Below the pieces are notes generated by a model. The model searched no databases and was not told the origin of the DNA. It saw only the letters and a program-made list of their open reading frames with translations. This document shows, piece by piece, positions 12,196 to 23,476 of a DNA stretch of 64,000 nucleotides. The translations under genes were made by a program, and so were the position numbers. How positions within the stretch are numbered: the stretch's first letter is position 1; each line of letters opens with the position of its first letter. Source of the stretch: Vicugna pacos. Taxonomy: Eukaryota; Chordata; Mammalia; Artiodactyla; Camelidae. Location: assembly GCF_048564905.1 (NCBI RefSeq), contig NC_133021.1, positions 23,847,597 to 23,911,596 on the forward strand, written 5' to 3'.

Positions 12196-15100
12196 CAGGG
12201 GGCACATTAAATCATTGAGTCTCTGCAAAATGGCAACAGCTGTCCCGCCGACATCGCAAGGTCACCGAGGAGCACCGGTGACGCAGATCAGAAACCCTGC
12301 TAACTGTAAAGCTCTAAACACTAATCAGTCAGTGGAGTGATTATTAAGGAGAAGGAGCTTGAGGCAGGCACACAGGAAAAGAGCTGCTAAAGTGTTTTGC
12401 TGCTGAAGGACGAGGTCTGGCTGTGCCCATCCTGGCGGGCTTGGTGCAGGGACAGAAGGCCTTCGACGTGCAGCTGCAATTTGTAAACTAATGAAAATCA
12501 TGGCGGCAGATGCAGGCACCCCCATCCCCGGCTGGGGGCCTGGGCCGAGCCGTGAGACTCGCTGTCCTGAGAACTGCAAGTTCTCCTGACCCCAAGCTAA
12601 CTCCTTGGTTCTTTGCCGCCGTGAGTGTGGGAGCCCCGGGGACTGGGCTCCGCCACCCTTCCTGCCCCCAGAGAGCTCAGTGCTGGCCTCTGGCCTCCCT
12701 TTCCCGTTTCTGGCCTTTTCATCTCCAGAAACATATTTTGGGGGCTGAAAAATTAATATGAAAATGAGTAAGTTTTACTGGGAGAAAAATACCTCCTTAT
12801 ACAAATACTCTTCCTGAACTTCACTGGGAATCGCAAGCAAGTAAGACAGGGGTGCTACTTCTTAAATTAAAAGATGGACTGACGTTATTTGCACAGACAA
12901 GGAACACGAGCTGTCACTGTTTGCCGGTTTGTGTGATCAAATATCATCATTATAGGAAGTACAACATATTTACAATGGGGCTATAATTACAAATTAGTAT
13001 TTTTAACATTGCAATTAAGGTAAATAATCCGTGGAGAAGCAAAACCACCACCACCACCACCAGAACCCCAGACATAGCTCTCTGGTATGACTTTTTCACG
13101 GTACGAGAGTAGAGTTTGTAATCCTTCTAGGTGGGCAACTACTGCTGGCTGCCATTCTTAATATCCAGTCAAGTCTCTTGTTCATAAAATAAGTAGAGAT
13201 TTCAACCTTTTGAAACAGAAGGTTGGATTCCGGCAGTTCTTCTTGAAGTTTCAGACGCGTCCCTCTAATTACAACGAATTAAAATAGAATGTGTGCACAT
13301 AACAATTCAACTCTAAACAGACTTTGCTAATTGCTTGGAAACAGCAGAAGCAAAATGTTGAAAGCAGGCTCCAAGTTCACCAACAGCCTCTGGCCTTCCA
13401 CTGAAAAACGGAGAGACTGCGATCGGGAAACAGAAGACAGCCCTTTAGCAAAATTAAAAGTCGTGGAGCTCCTGCTTATCATCATAAATACGGAATTTGA
13501 GGAGCTGGGGTGCAACCACAGTTCACAAACAGCAGGGCATTGGATGATGCCAATAAAAAGCTTTAAAAAAAAAAATTTAAGAAGATTGCCAACTACCCTT
13601 CCAGGAGAAGGGCAAAAAGAAGTGGATGCGGAACTTCTCTGAGACCCCTCCCATCAAAACGTCACAGAAATAAGTTGAAAATATATGATGGAACACATCT
13701 AATGAGGTATATGTTGAAAGAGAAAGAAAAACAGAAATGGTAACTCACAAACAAAATACAGAGCTATTGTAAAGGTGGTTTTCACCATAAATAAGCCCCA
13801 AATGGGTGCTGGGGTGACATTGTTATTTCACAGACATTTCCATCTGGACCATCTGCTGGGGTTGCCCCATCTCCTGTCCTTGAGAGCATCAGGCAGGGGC
13901 AATACTAGAATGTCTACACCACGGGGTGGAGGGGCTTTCTCTTCCTTCTTCTGAAGGAGGTCTGGTTCCACAGCTTTGAGGTAGAGGAAAGGCATGGGGG
14001 AAATGCAGTTAGGGAGCAAAGAGGAAATCACATCACTGAGATGAGGCCTCCCCATTGGTCTGAACACATCCTGCATGGAACACATCTCTCTTCTGCCTGG
14101 AAGACCCACGAGGCTGCTGTGTAGGCATGTGGGGTCATTCTAGGGCTCAGCACCGTTTTCACCCTCCAGCACTCCCTAAAGAATCCCATAAGAACTTGGC
14201 CAGCCACCACTCTCCCCACCCCCAAATCCCTGCCAAGCCACATTCCCTCCATGGGTTTGCATCCCCCAGGCAGGAGGGTTTAGGATGAAGTTGAGAAGGT
14301 CACTGACAATTTTCAGACTATTTGCTCTGTGGTATTTCAGCTCCTAGCCAGGGATGTCTGGCGTGGAATCTCTCTCTTTTTGACCCCCCTGGCCTCTCTC
14401 ATAATTTACCAAGTACCACGAGAGCTTTCTACTTACTTCACAGAATTAATAAATCCCACTTGCATAGCAACAGCTAAACCTCAGTGGCAGCTCCTCTGCC
14501 TCTGGGAACAGTTACTCACTCTTTTCAGGCAAGACTGCAGAAGAAAGAGAATCTCCACTTCCTCCCAGAATGACACTGACCTTCTCACCTTAGAGCTGAT
14601 TTTGAGATGCAAGAGCTTTAAAATCCAGAGCAGAGGACAGAGTTTAAGCAGATAGAGCATTTGATTGGTTGGCATAAAAAAACATTACACTCTGGCCACC
14701 ATAATCTACAACAGACAGGGCAGTGCCCACTTACGAGAAAGGGAAAGCAGTGCTTTTAAGTTTATACTTAAAGTATACATATATGCCTTGCAATTAATTG
14801 CCTATAGATACAGAATTACTACTGGCCCATGACTGGCCCATGTGGAACTCTGGAAAGAAGGTAAATGTTCTATAGACCTGATCTCTAATGGATTATCTCC
14901 GTGAGTCACCCTCCTCACCATTCATAACGCCATTTTTTGGTCAGTTGAAAAGACTTAGGATGAAGGTGCAATAATCCAATGTCTAGCTCTGTTGGAGACT
15001 GTCTACCACCCACCCTCTGGCACACTCGAGTTGAGGCTCAAGGGGGAAGGCAGGATTCCATAGGAACACACGGAGCCATCATGCTGAAGGCATCTTACCA

Positions 15101-17414
15101 CCCAGGAATGAGAAAGAACAGCCCAGCCAGACAAATGATTCAACCAAAAGATGTCCGGAAGGTCCATTCCTGACCTTGAGCTGCATCACACCCCCCAGGT
15201 AGGAAGATCCAGTTCTTCCCTATCCTGTTACCAGCCACCAGTGTATACGGTCCCTTGTCCTGTTCATCAGCCACAAGGGCAGAGTCTGCCCTGTGAACAG
15301 GCAGGACAGTAGCTTGTGGATGGGTCATGAGAAGAGGGTTATCTCATAGGCACTAAGGAACCATCATCTTGTTCCAGGAATGCCCTGCCAACCCGCCAGC
15401 TGAACCCTGCAGATGCCCAGCTCTGTGGTGAGCCGAACAGGGACTCTGGGCTCCATCACTGAAAGTGCAGACACCACTGGGACAGAAACAGCAGCAGCCC
15501 TTATCAGATGGCTAGACTTAGTGTCAATAATGTAGAAGAGTTTTTCTGGAGAGGAGATTTTGATGAGATGCAGGAAATGAGATCCAGAAATGAAATCACT
15601 GATGCAGAGGCAGATTCCTCACTCCATGGTTTTGAATGAGTTCACAAGCCCAGACCCAAGGTTGAGGAAGATCTGGTATTCTCTTGGGCTCTCAGGCACT
15701 TCCTCTCCTGCAGGACGGACTCCCAACTTTACAATGGGCAGCAGGACCAGACTGTGGTTAGTGTCCTCTCCCGCCAGCACACCCACAACCCACCCACCTG
15801 CTGAATGACCACAGGAAGACGTGAGCGAACGCTGACCTTGAACTGTGCTGTGAAGGTCATGGTTACTGAGACTGACGGGCTCCAGAAGAGAATGAAGCCC
15901 AGGACAGGGGAGAAAATGAAGACTCTTAGACAGGAAGAAAGGAAGCCAGACAGAAATTTATGAAGGGTTAGACACCAAAAATCTATTTACAAGCCATGTA
16001 GTTACCCTTCCAAAAAGTAACAGTTGAAATACATGGCCCATTAGTTCTGATCAACCATAAAAATCTCTTATCTACTGTCAGCTAGCTCCAGTGAATGTAG
16101 GAGGGCAGGACTGGGGAATTCATCTGTTTTACCAAGTTTCTTTTGGGTCTAACATTTAATCTCATTCTAATGAGGCCAAAACTGAGACTCACTCACACAC
16201 TACTGAGGAAATACGGATCCTATTTCAAGGTCACCTCCTAATGGGTAAAAAGAGTTGACTGTGTCCCTCCAGAGATGTCAAAAATTAAATAACAAAAGCA
16301 GAGTTTCCTTGATTCTTCTCTGAAGGAGAGTTTTTCTTCATTACTGGTGTGTTACAGTCATCTTGGGTAATCTGAACTGATCATGAAACACACATCAAAA
16401 GTATGTCATCCACACAGAGACCTTTTTAAAACCGCAAACAGGCAAGAGAGGTTTATCTGCAGTACTGTCTCAGAAGTCGAGCGCAATGAAAAATTATCTT
16501 TACATCCAGCAGAAGTCACACTATGAATAACTTAGCTTCAGTTTGTTCCCGATCTAAATCAGACTGCCTTCCCTTCCTCCTCAATTTGTAAGGACTACCC
16601 CGCGGCTGCTACTGGAATTAACATGATGTGGAAGATTGTCTTTCTGAGTTGATGTCATCATTAGTTTAGAAGCCAGGTCATCGTTTTTAAAACCAGGAAG
16701 CATCTAGAGCATATAAAATTACATTCAACCTCTCAGGCTTCTGGGACTAAAGCCAAAAGATAATGAGTTAACTTAAAAATGTCTTCTCTTTCTTTAAAAT
16801 GAAAAAAATACTTGGGGGGGGTGGCTAAAACAAAAGTGATTTACACCCCGTTACCCAGGGTGTGACCCTGGAAACCCATCACGCCTACCCGTCATGCCTG
16901 CTTCTAATCTTCCCGTTTTCTGTTACCTGTCTTTTCTTCCACGATCAGAATTCTTTCCACACTCAGATTCTACCTCCTTTCCACAGCAGTTCCCCCAAAG
17001 GCCCGCTCTTCAGCTCTGGGGGCTGAAGGCATTCCAACCCACAAGTTTTTCATTATTGCTTAAATTTCTTTGCTGCTGACCGTGATCGCATGTGAACTTG
17101 CCAACAGGCTCTACTCAGGAGAGAGATTCAATTCTTTTTAAGACGCAAAATCATTTGGTATTTTATTCCTCCATGAAGATCTCCTAATCAAAAGAAGTTC
17201 TATGCATCCAGTGAGCGACTCATTTTCCCTTACTGGCTTTCAGACATCAGCATGCGCCCTCCGACATTTACAACTGCAGGACTCTGAGCAGAGAGGTAGT
17301 ACAGCCTCAGGTGATGGGAGGAAGGGGCCATGACCACTGCATTTGGTACAGCCAGCTGGCCAGGCGCAGGAGGGTGTTTGAGAAAGGGCAACGGCTTGGA
17401 AGCAGACTAAGCTA
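12196..17414. other. Unique noncoding DNA
   Basis: No gene is recognised. CpG content stays raised at 12240-12290 and 12500-12660. The block 12310-12510 (with CAGCTG and TAATGA-type sites) resembles regulatory DNA in composition only. A (ACC)n tract lies at 13044-13062. From 13300 to 17400 only short, domain-free frames occur on both strands. Confidence 0.45.
13044..13062 (+). repeat. (ACC)n microsatellite
   Basis: Six perfect ACC units in a row. Confidence 0.9.
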
Positions 17415-17590
17415 GACATAGATATTATCCACCATATTACAGCCTGGCTGAGCCTCAGTCTTCTCCTCTGCAAAATGGGAATACCACCAAGGTAGCTTAT
17501 CCAAAGTTACAGCGAGGAGTAAATGAAAAACCACTTCTGTGCCTGGCACACAGTCCATGCTCAACAAATACTTTGCTTCACTCATTCTCC
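17415..17590 (+). mobile_element. MIR SINE
   Basis: MIR core and 3' end: 'gagcctcagtcttctcctct' with 'gcaaaatgggaatacc', then 'gaggagtaaatgaaa', then 'tgtgcctggcacacagtcca' with 'tgctcaacaaatac'. Confidence 0.85.
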
Positions 17591-19714
17591 AACCTCTTAT
17601 CAAACAGTCCTGCTAGAATACACACAGATGGTAGGGGAGCCCCAGGCTAGGTGGGTATTCTCTTTATTACACAGTGGCTGATTCCAGCGGTCATTTTCCT
17701 TTTCCTTCCAAATGTCCAAGGTTACACGTTCTTCACAAAGTCACTAAGTGAACATGCATCCGTTGATCATGAATGTAACCCCCTGGAGAAACATTAGAGC
17801 CCGGCTCACTGCGTGCTTGGGTCTACACCAGGGGAGCTGGGACTCACTCAGAGCATCATCTCCTCTTTGCTGGGGCCCCATGTTTCTCCCAGAGTCACTG
17901 CTTTTCACTGAACTCACTGCTCAAGGAATGGGTGTGAGGATGTGGCCTCCTTATTCTTGAGATAAGAGATTCTATCCTTCACTTGGATTTCTAGTTTCCA
18001 GTATCTACAAAATTCCTTTGGAACAAACAAGAGATGGCTTTCCTGACCTGTATATGATATTTCTTCTTTCTCTCCAAGATCTCACTCATTTTTTATTAAA
18101 AAGAAAGTCATAACTTCTCCTTATCTTAGCTAATTTTTATCAAAAATATAAGATAATTTTAAAAGATCTCTTATATCCTTATATAAATAAGATACATATA
18201 TATGCACACCCATATAAATAAGATATACTTATATAAGCTCATAGAAATATTTATGCTTATGTAAATAAATATATACTCATATAACTAAGAGTATTTATAC
18301 TTTTATAAATACAGAATAAAAAGAAAAGAGATACTTGCTGTGAGCATATAGTCAAGGCCAATAAATATGCCCATTTGCTCCACTGTTCTAAAGCCACTGC
18401 CATCCACAAGCAACAGCCATGCAAATGCACCTACACATTTCTAGCTGCTTGTATATCAGGTTTTATAGCAGGTATGTTCCCCCAAAGTTGCCTAGAAGTC
18501 AAAGAAATTTTAATGGAATTAGAGTTTTCGTTTCTTAAATACTTAATTATTAGGATTACGCCAGTGCTTTTCATTTCATTTGTAATTTATCTTCATTAAA
18601 TTTTTACCATTAAAATTTTACTTTTATTATATAGCTGTCAAATACCTTGAGTCTGTTATGTCAATGCTGAAATGAACTAGAGTCACGTCTCTTTGGGAAG
18701 TAAGTTTACTGGTAATCCTTCTGGGATACGAAGAATCGTACCCTACGTTCACTGGGTGAGTAATTAGCTCTTAGTCTTATAGTAACGTTCTAAAGGTAAG
18801 GATATGCAAACGGCATACACAGAGGGGTCCCGTCCCATCTGAATTTAGGAAATTCAGCATCTCTTCACAAAACTGACGTGGAATTTGAGTATCTTTTTGT
18901 GTGTGTGTACTCTGTATTTTGGTTTTTTAAAAATTAGTACTCTCTTTTATTCTACTACAATTTTTTTCATTCTCCCTCCCCCCATGCTAAAAGAGTAACC
19001 TCCAGCTATGAAAACAAAATATTTCAAAAACAAAAATTATGATGTAACGACTTATGGCTTTTTCCATGGCATAACCCCAATCATTAATCTCCCGCTCACT
19101 CAGCGCCGAGTGGCCAAAGCTGGCACGTCTGTAAAAAATAAATGTACCAAGTTTCCACGTCTTTCTTCCCCTGAGAAATGTGAGGAAAGTGTTGAGTAAG
19201 GAAAGTACCCCAGGGCAGAGGATGTGAAATAGTCTCAGTGGCCCCTTCCTCCCATTTTCCAGACCTTAGAGCACTTACCTACTGGAGCCTCCCAGAGCGT
19301 CTGGTGAGAAAGATCACGTCCTGTGTCTTTGAGGAAATAAACCTCAAATAAACCACACCTCGGGCTTAGAGGTCTGAAAACATGGAAAACACACCTTCCT
19401 GGATGCCGGGTAGAGGGAAGTCAATTTAAGAAAGTAAGCATCTCTCACCAAATGGCTGCCACCTTCATCCTTCGACTTCCTTGTGGCTCCTGTGGCTGCC
19501 TGAACTTGACATGGGGAAGATTTGAGGTCTCCAGACTAGTGAGCAGTTGCAGTAACTTATTTCTAAAGCCATTGTTTGGACTACTGTTATGTGCCTGAAC
19601 ACTTACTAAGCCAGCTCACCGTTACTGACAATAAATGTCTAACTAAGGGAAACCTCTTGAGATTCTAAAACGATTTGGTTGAGACACAGTCACAAGGATA
19701 ATAGCAGTGTGGGT
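17591..19714. other. Unique noncoding DNA with AT-rich stretch
   Basis: No gene or family-level repeat is recognised. 18110-18320 is AT-rich, with imperfect reiterations of TATAAATAAGATA-like units, probably a decayed simple repeat. A short GT run is at 18898-18907. Confidence 0.5.
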
Positions 19715-20190
19715 GTATTTTATTGATTAAAAGCGAACAGAACCTGAATGCTCACTGGCAGAAAAATGGACAAACAAGATGTGGTCTACACACACAATGG
19801 AACATCATTCAGCCTCCAAAAGAAGGAAATTCCAACACACGCTACAAGACAGATGAACACTCATGACATTATGCTCAGTGAAGTAAAAAGCCAGGCACAA
19901 AAAGACAAATATTGTATGACTCCACTTCTGTGAGGCGCTTAGAGTAGTCAGTTCACAGAGACGGAGAGGAGAATAGTGTTTGCCAGGAACTGGGGAGGGA
20001 GGGAGGGTTGGGGAATTGTTGTTTAAAGGGTAGAGCGTTTCAGTTTTACAAGATGAAAGCATCTCGGCGATCAGCTAACACTATAAATATACTTAACACT
20101 ATTGAACTGTACACTTGAAGATGGTTAAGATGGCAAAATTTTGTGTTACGTGCACTTCACCACAATTAAGTATTTTGAAAAATAATACAA
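19715..20190 (+). mobile_element. L1MB-type LINE 3' end
   Basis: Same family and region as the 4.5-5.2 kb element. It has 'agatgaacactcatgacatt' with 'atgctcagtgaagtaaa', 'gacaaatattgtatgactcc', 'gtttgccaggaactgggga', then 'ttgaactgtacacttgaaga' with 'tggttaagatgg', and an 'caccacaattaa' end. It is 5' truncated and a TSD is not evident. Confidence 0.8.
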
Positions 20191-20855
20191 TTCTGTCAAC
20201 TGTCAAAATAAATAAAATGAGAGGAAAAAAGTGAACAAGAAAGGATAACCCCCAGCCCGAGTTCTCTACAAAGTCTCTAAATATATAAGGAGGGCTCAAA
20301 GGGCAAATTATTCCTAGTGTATCATCTGTGATGGGGGGGCAACTCTTTGTGTGTTTAGTCAAAGCTAAGTTGTACCTGGATGGCTCTCTCCAGAGGGGAA
20401 CGGCTCTGGACTCAATCAAGTTTGAATGAAGATCTTAGTCATATTCATTTGGCCTGATGGTCCTTTGGCATTTCCCCAATCTTTTGATTCCTTGAGATAG
20501 TTGACCACGCTCTTACGCAAATGCTGGGCTATATACAGATACTCCCTGTATAGGTTGCATTATCCGGTGGCCAGTCTACGCTGCCCTTCTTACTGGGGTA
20601 GAGTGTAATGTACCAGCAAACACTGGTGTATTTGTACCCAGTGGGCAGCTCCGTGCAGGGCTGAGGGGAACTCAAGCCAAGCACTACCACTGTCCCTCAC
20701 GTGCCATCTGCCGCAGCTTTTCACAGACGCATTCATTTTCAGTGCTAATTGTCCATGAAGAAATCACTATTTTGGTGTCTCACCTACACTGCTTCTCTGA
20801 CGGGTCTGGGATTAAGAAGTACCCATGTTTGTTTCATGGAAAAGACACAATCAGG
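20191..20855. other. Unique noncoding DNA
   Basis: No gene or repeat recognised. Confidence 0.5.
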
Positions 20856-21010
20856 GAACTAGATTCAATATGTTGTAATAACCTATAATGGAAAAGAGTC
20901 TGAAAAAGAATGTATCTGTGTGTATGTTTAACTGAATCACTGTGCTGTGCACCTGAAACTAACACAGCATTGTAAACCGACTCTACTTCGACTTTAAAAA
21001 TTAATTCAAA
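20856..21010 (+). mobile_element. Artiodactyl-type L1 3' end
   Basis: L1 3' UTR end: 'gttgtaataacctataatgg' with 'aaaagagtctgaaaaagaat', then 'ctgaatcactgtgctgtgca' with 'cctgaaactaacacagcatt', then 'ctacttcgactttaaaaatt'. This 3' end type is common in artiodactyl and camelid genomes. It is strongly 5' truncated. Confidence 0.8.
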
Positions 21011-22099
21011 AAAGAAGCAATCAAACTGCCCATTGAGATGAAGACTGATCAGCCTGGACAGCTGATATCAGATTCTCTGAGAGAGTCCGCAGGGTTGATT
21101 CTGAGATGAGATCAAGGCTTCGTTACAGCGATTCATTGAATCCACCGTCTGTTTTAACTCAAAGTAGATACCAGATACAATCCTACCCCTAACCATATGG
21201 AAGACAGATAGAAAGAAATCTCATTTATTTTCTCTCCACATAAATGGTAAGGTCTCGCCTTTGAACTATAACATGTACAAATAAGGAGATTTTAAAGCAG
21301 GGATGGTTCTCTGGCCATGTTTAAGTACAGATCTGTGTAAAGTAGAAAGTTAAAAGTTACATTCCCATCATTAAAAGTTCAGACTCTTTTAGAAAACACT
21401 TAATTAGCTCAGGGGGAGAAAAGATCCTTCACTGTGCACATTAAGGAAAGGAAAGCGTTAGGTTTCCACATTCCCCAACAGTAAGATCAGAACTGACTCT
21501 TGGAATCTACCCCAAAACCTCAACTTTCTGCTCTGCAAGATTTACCTCGGAGAGTGACTAGGTCCCCACCGTTGCCAAAAAAGACCTTTATATGAAATCA
21601 ATCAGGTCAGGACAACCCATAACTCTATTTGATGTGCCACACACTAAAAGACGTGGTGCAAGAAATACTAATACTTTTCTGGCTGAGCTACAAATGGGTG
21701 AATAGTTACAGTAATGTCTATTTATGGAATACTGCCACCAAAGCAAGATTTCCAGATAAGATTTTAAAAATACCTCTTTTAGCTGCTTTAAAAAAAAATC
21801 TTACTTATTTTTAATTTGGCATATGTTCCATTTTCTTAAGCTTCGATATCACAGCAAAAAGTTAATTCTTTTTGGATGATACGATGTCACCGTGAACATT
21901 CGTTCTGATGTTAACAGTGAAAATGGAAAACAGAGGACCCTTCATTAAGTAGTCTTAAGACAGTGAGCCTGTGAATCGAGCAGAATGATGGCTAACCTTC
22001 TTCTTGCTTGACTCATATCTGAAAATACAGCATCTCAAACACACTGGCATTGGAGAAGAAAAAAAAAAAAAAAAACAACAGTTCAGTGGGACCAAACAC
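21011..22099. other. Unique noncoding DNA
   Basis: No gene or repeat recognised. A poly-A run occurs at about 22057-22075. Confidence 0.5.
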
Positions 22100-23476
22100 G
22101 GAGCTCAGGAATGGACTCAAAAGCAAGCAGAATCTGGATCTTACAAGGTGGTATTTTGAATCAGTGGGGGAAAGGATAATTATACATTCAGTGGTAGTGG
22201 CTCCACTGATCAGCCACTTGGAAAAAGAAAGAAAGCTGTACCCCTATCAAACTTCTTACCTCAAAAGAAACTTCAGAAGGGTCAAATATTACAACCTAAG
22301 AAAGTTAAACTCTAAGTACAGGTATTAGAATAAAACACACATGATTGTTAATATGTAATATTGGAACAGGGAAGTCTTTCCTAAAAACTCAACTCTAAAG
22401 GCAGACATATGAAACAAGAGCTTTCTAAATTTGAGGACATGAAAATTTTAAATTTCTAGGGAAAAACATTTCCACAAACAACATCCAAAGACAGACTGGA
22501 AAAATATTTGCAACAAGAATGATAGAAAGTTAATTCTTTAATTTATGACTCCATCTTGCAAATCAATATGAGAAAGAGTCACCATCCAATTAAAAATGGG
22601 AAAAACCACAAACTGGAACCTTATACACATACACAAATAAACTAATTAATATAATAGGAAAATAAACCTCAACACTGTTTAATTTTAAAAGATAAATCAG
22701 AACAATGAATGTCTTTTTTTCCCACTTACTAGATTTCCAAAATATTTTACAAATTTGATATCCAGGGTAGCAACAATAGAGAAAACAGCATTCTTGTATG
22801 TTGCAGGAAGAGTTACATTGTTTCAGTCTTCCTGGTAAAACTTGTAAATGTCTTGAACAATCAGTTCCGCTTTGAGGAATTTACCCCATAGAATAGCTGG
22901 GTGGAGGGGGATACCCAGATACAGGAACAGAATGAAAACAAGAAGTGAAACACAGGTGTTGCAGGTTGAGAGAAGTGGAAACAGAGAAATGATCATTGAA
23001 TTTGCAGGGGAGATCGATTCTAATATGATCATCTATACTGCAGAAAATAATCTAGACCAAAAAATGAGTTGATTCTCCATTAGACAAGTCTGAATATACT
23101 AAACAACATTGAACTGCATAAATAAAATCAACATATTGTATGATATACAAATTACATCTCAATAAAGATGTTCAAAGAAACAAACAAATGAGTTGATTCT
23201 GTATCACCTGATGTGGGGTATCTTAAAATTCATCATTAAGAAACAAGGTATAGAAAAGTCATACATTATGACAACTTATGTAAATATAAAAAGAAGCTAT
23301 GCCTGTAGGTAATAGGAGACGCACATGCTATCTTTAGAAACGACCAACAAGATACTATTAACAATGTTTACTTTTAGAAAAAGGGACTGGGAATTGAGGG
23401 TAGAAGCTTTTAATTGTGTGAGTGTACACATGGCTTAATGTACGATTTGAAGATTTTTACCATGGATCTGTATTAC
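22100..23476 (+). mobile_element. Degraded L1M LINE tract
   Basis: L1M ORF2-like blocks include 'acagactggaaaaatatttg' with 'caacaagaa', 'aaatcaatatgagaaagagt' and 'taaaaatgggaaaaaccac'. They are followed by A-rich 3' UTR-like DNA to about 23476. The reading frame is destroyed. A younger short L1 tail is inserted at 23062-23200, and the FUT1 retrocopy landed at the 3' edge. Boundaries are approximate, and 22840-23060 is only weakly L1-like. Confidence 0.6.
23062..23200 (+). mobile_element. Short 5'-truncated L1 tail inserted in an older L1
   Basis: About 110 bases of L1 3' UTR ('aacattgaactgcataaata', then 'ttacatctcaataaagatgt' and an A-rich tail) are bounded by a perfect 15-base duplication, AAATGAGTTGATTCT, at 23062-23076 and 23186-23200. 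The TSD marks a separate event from the surrounding L1M. Confidence 0.8.
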
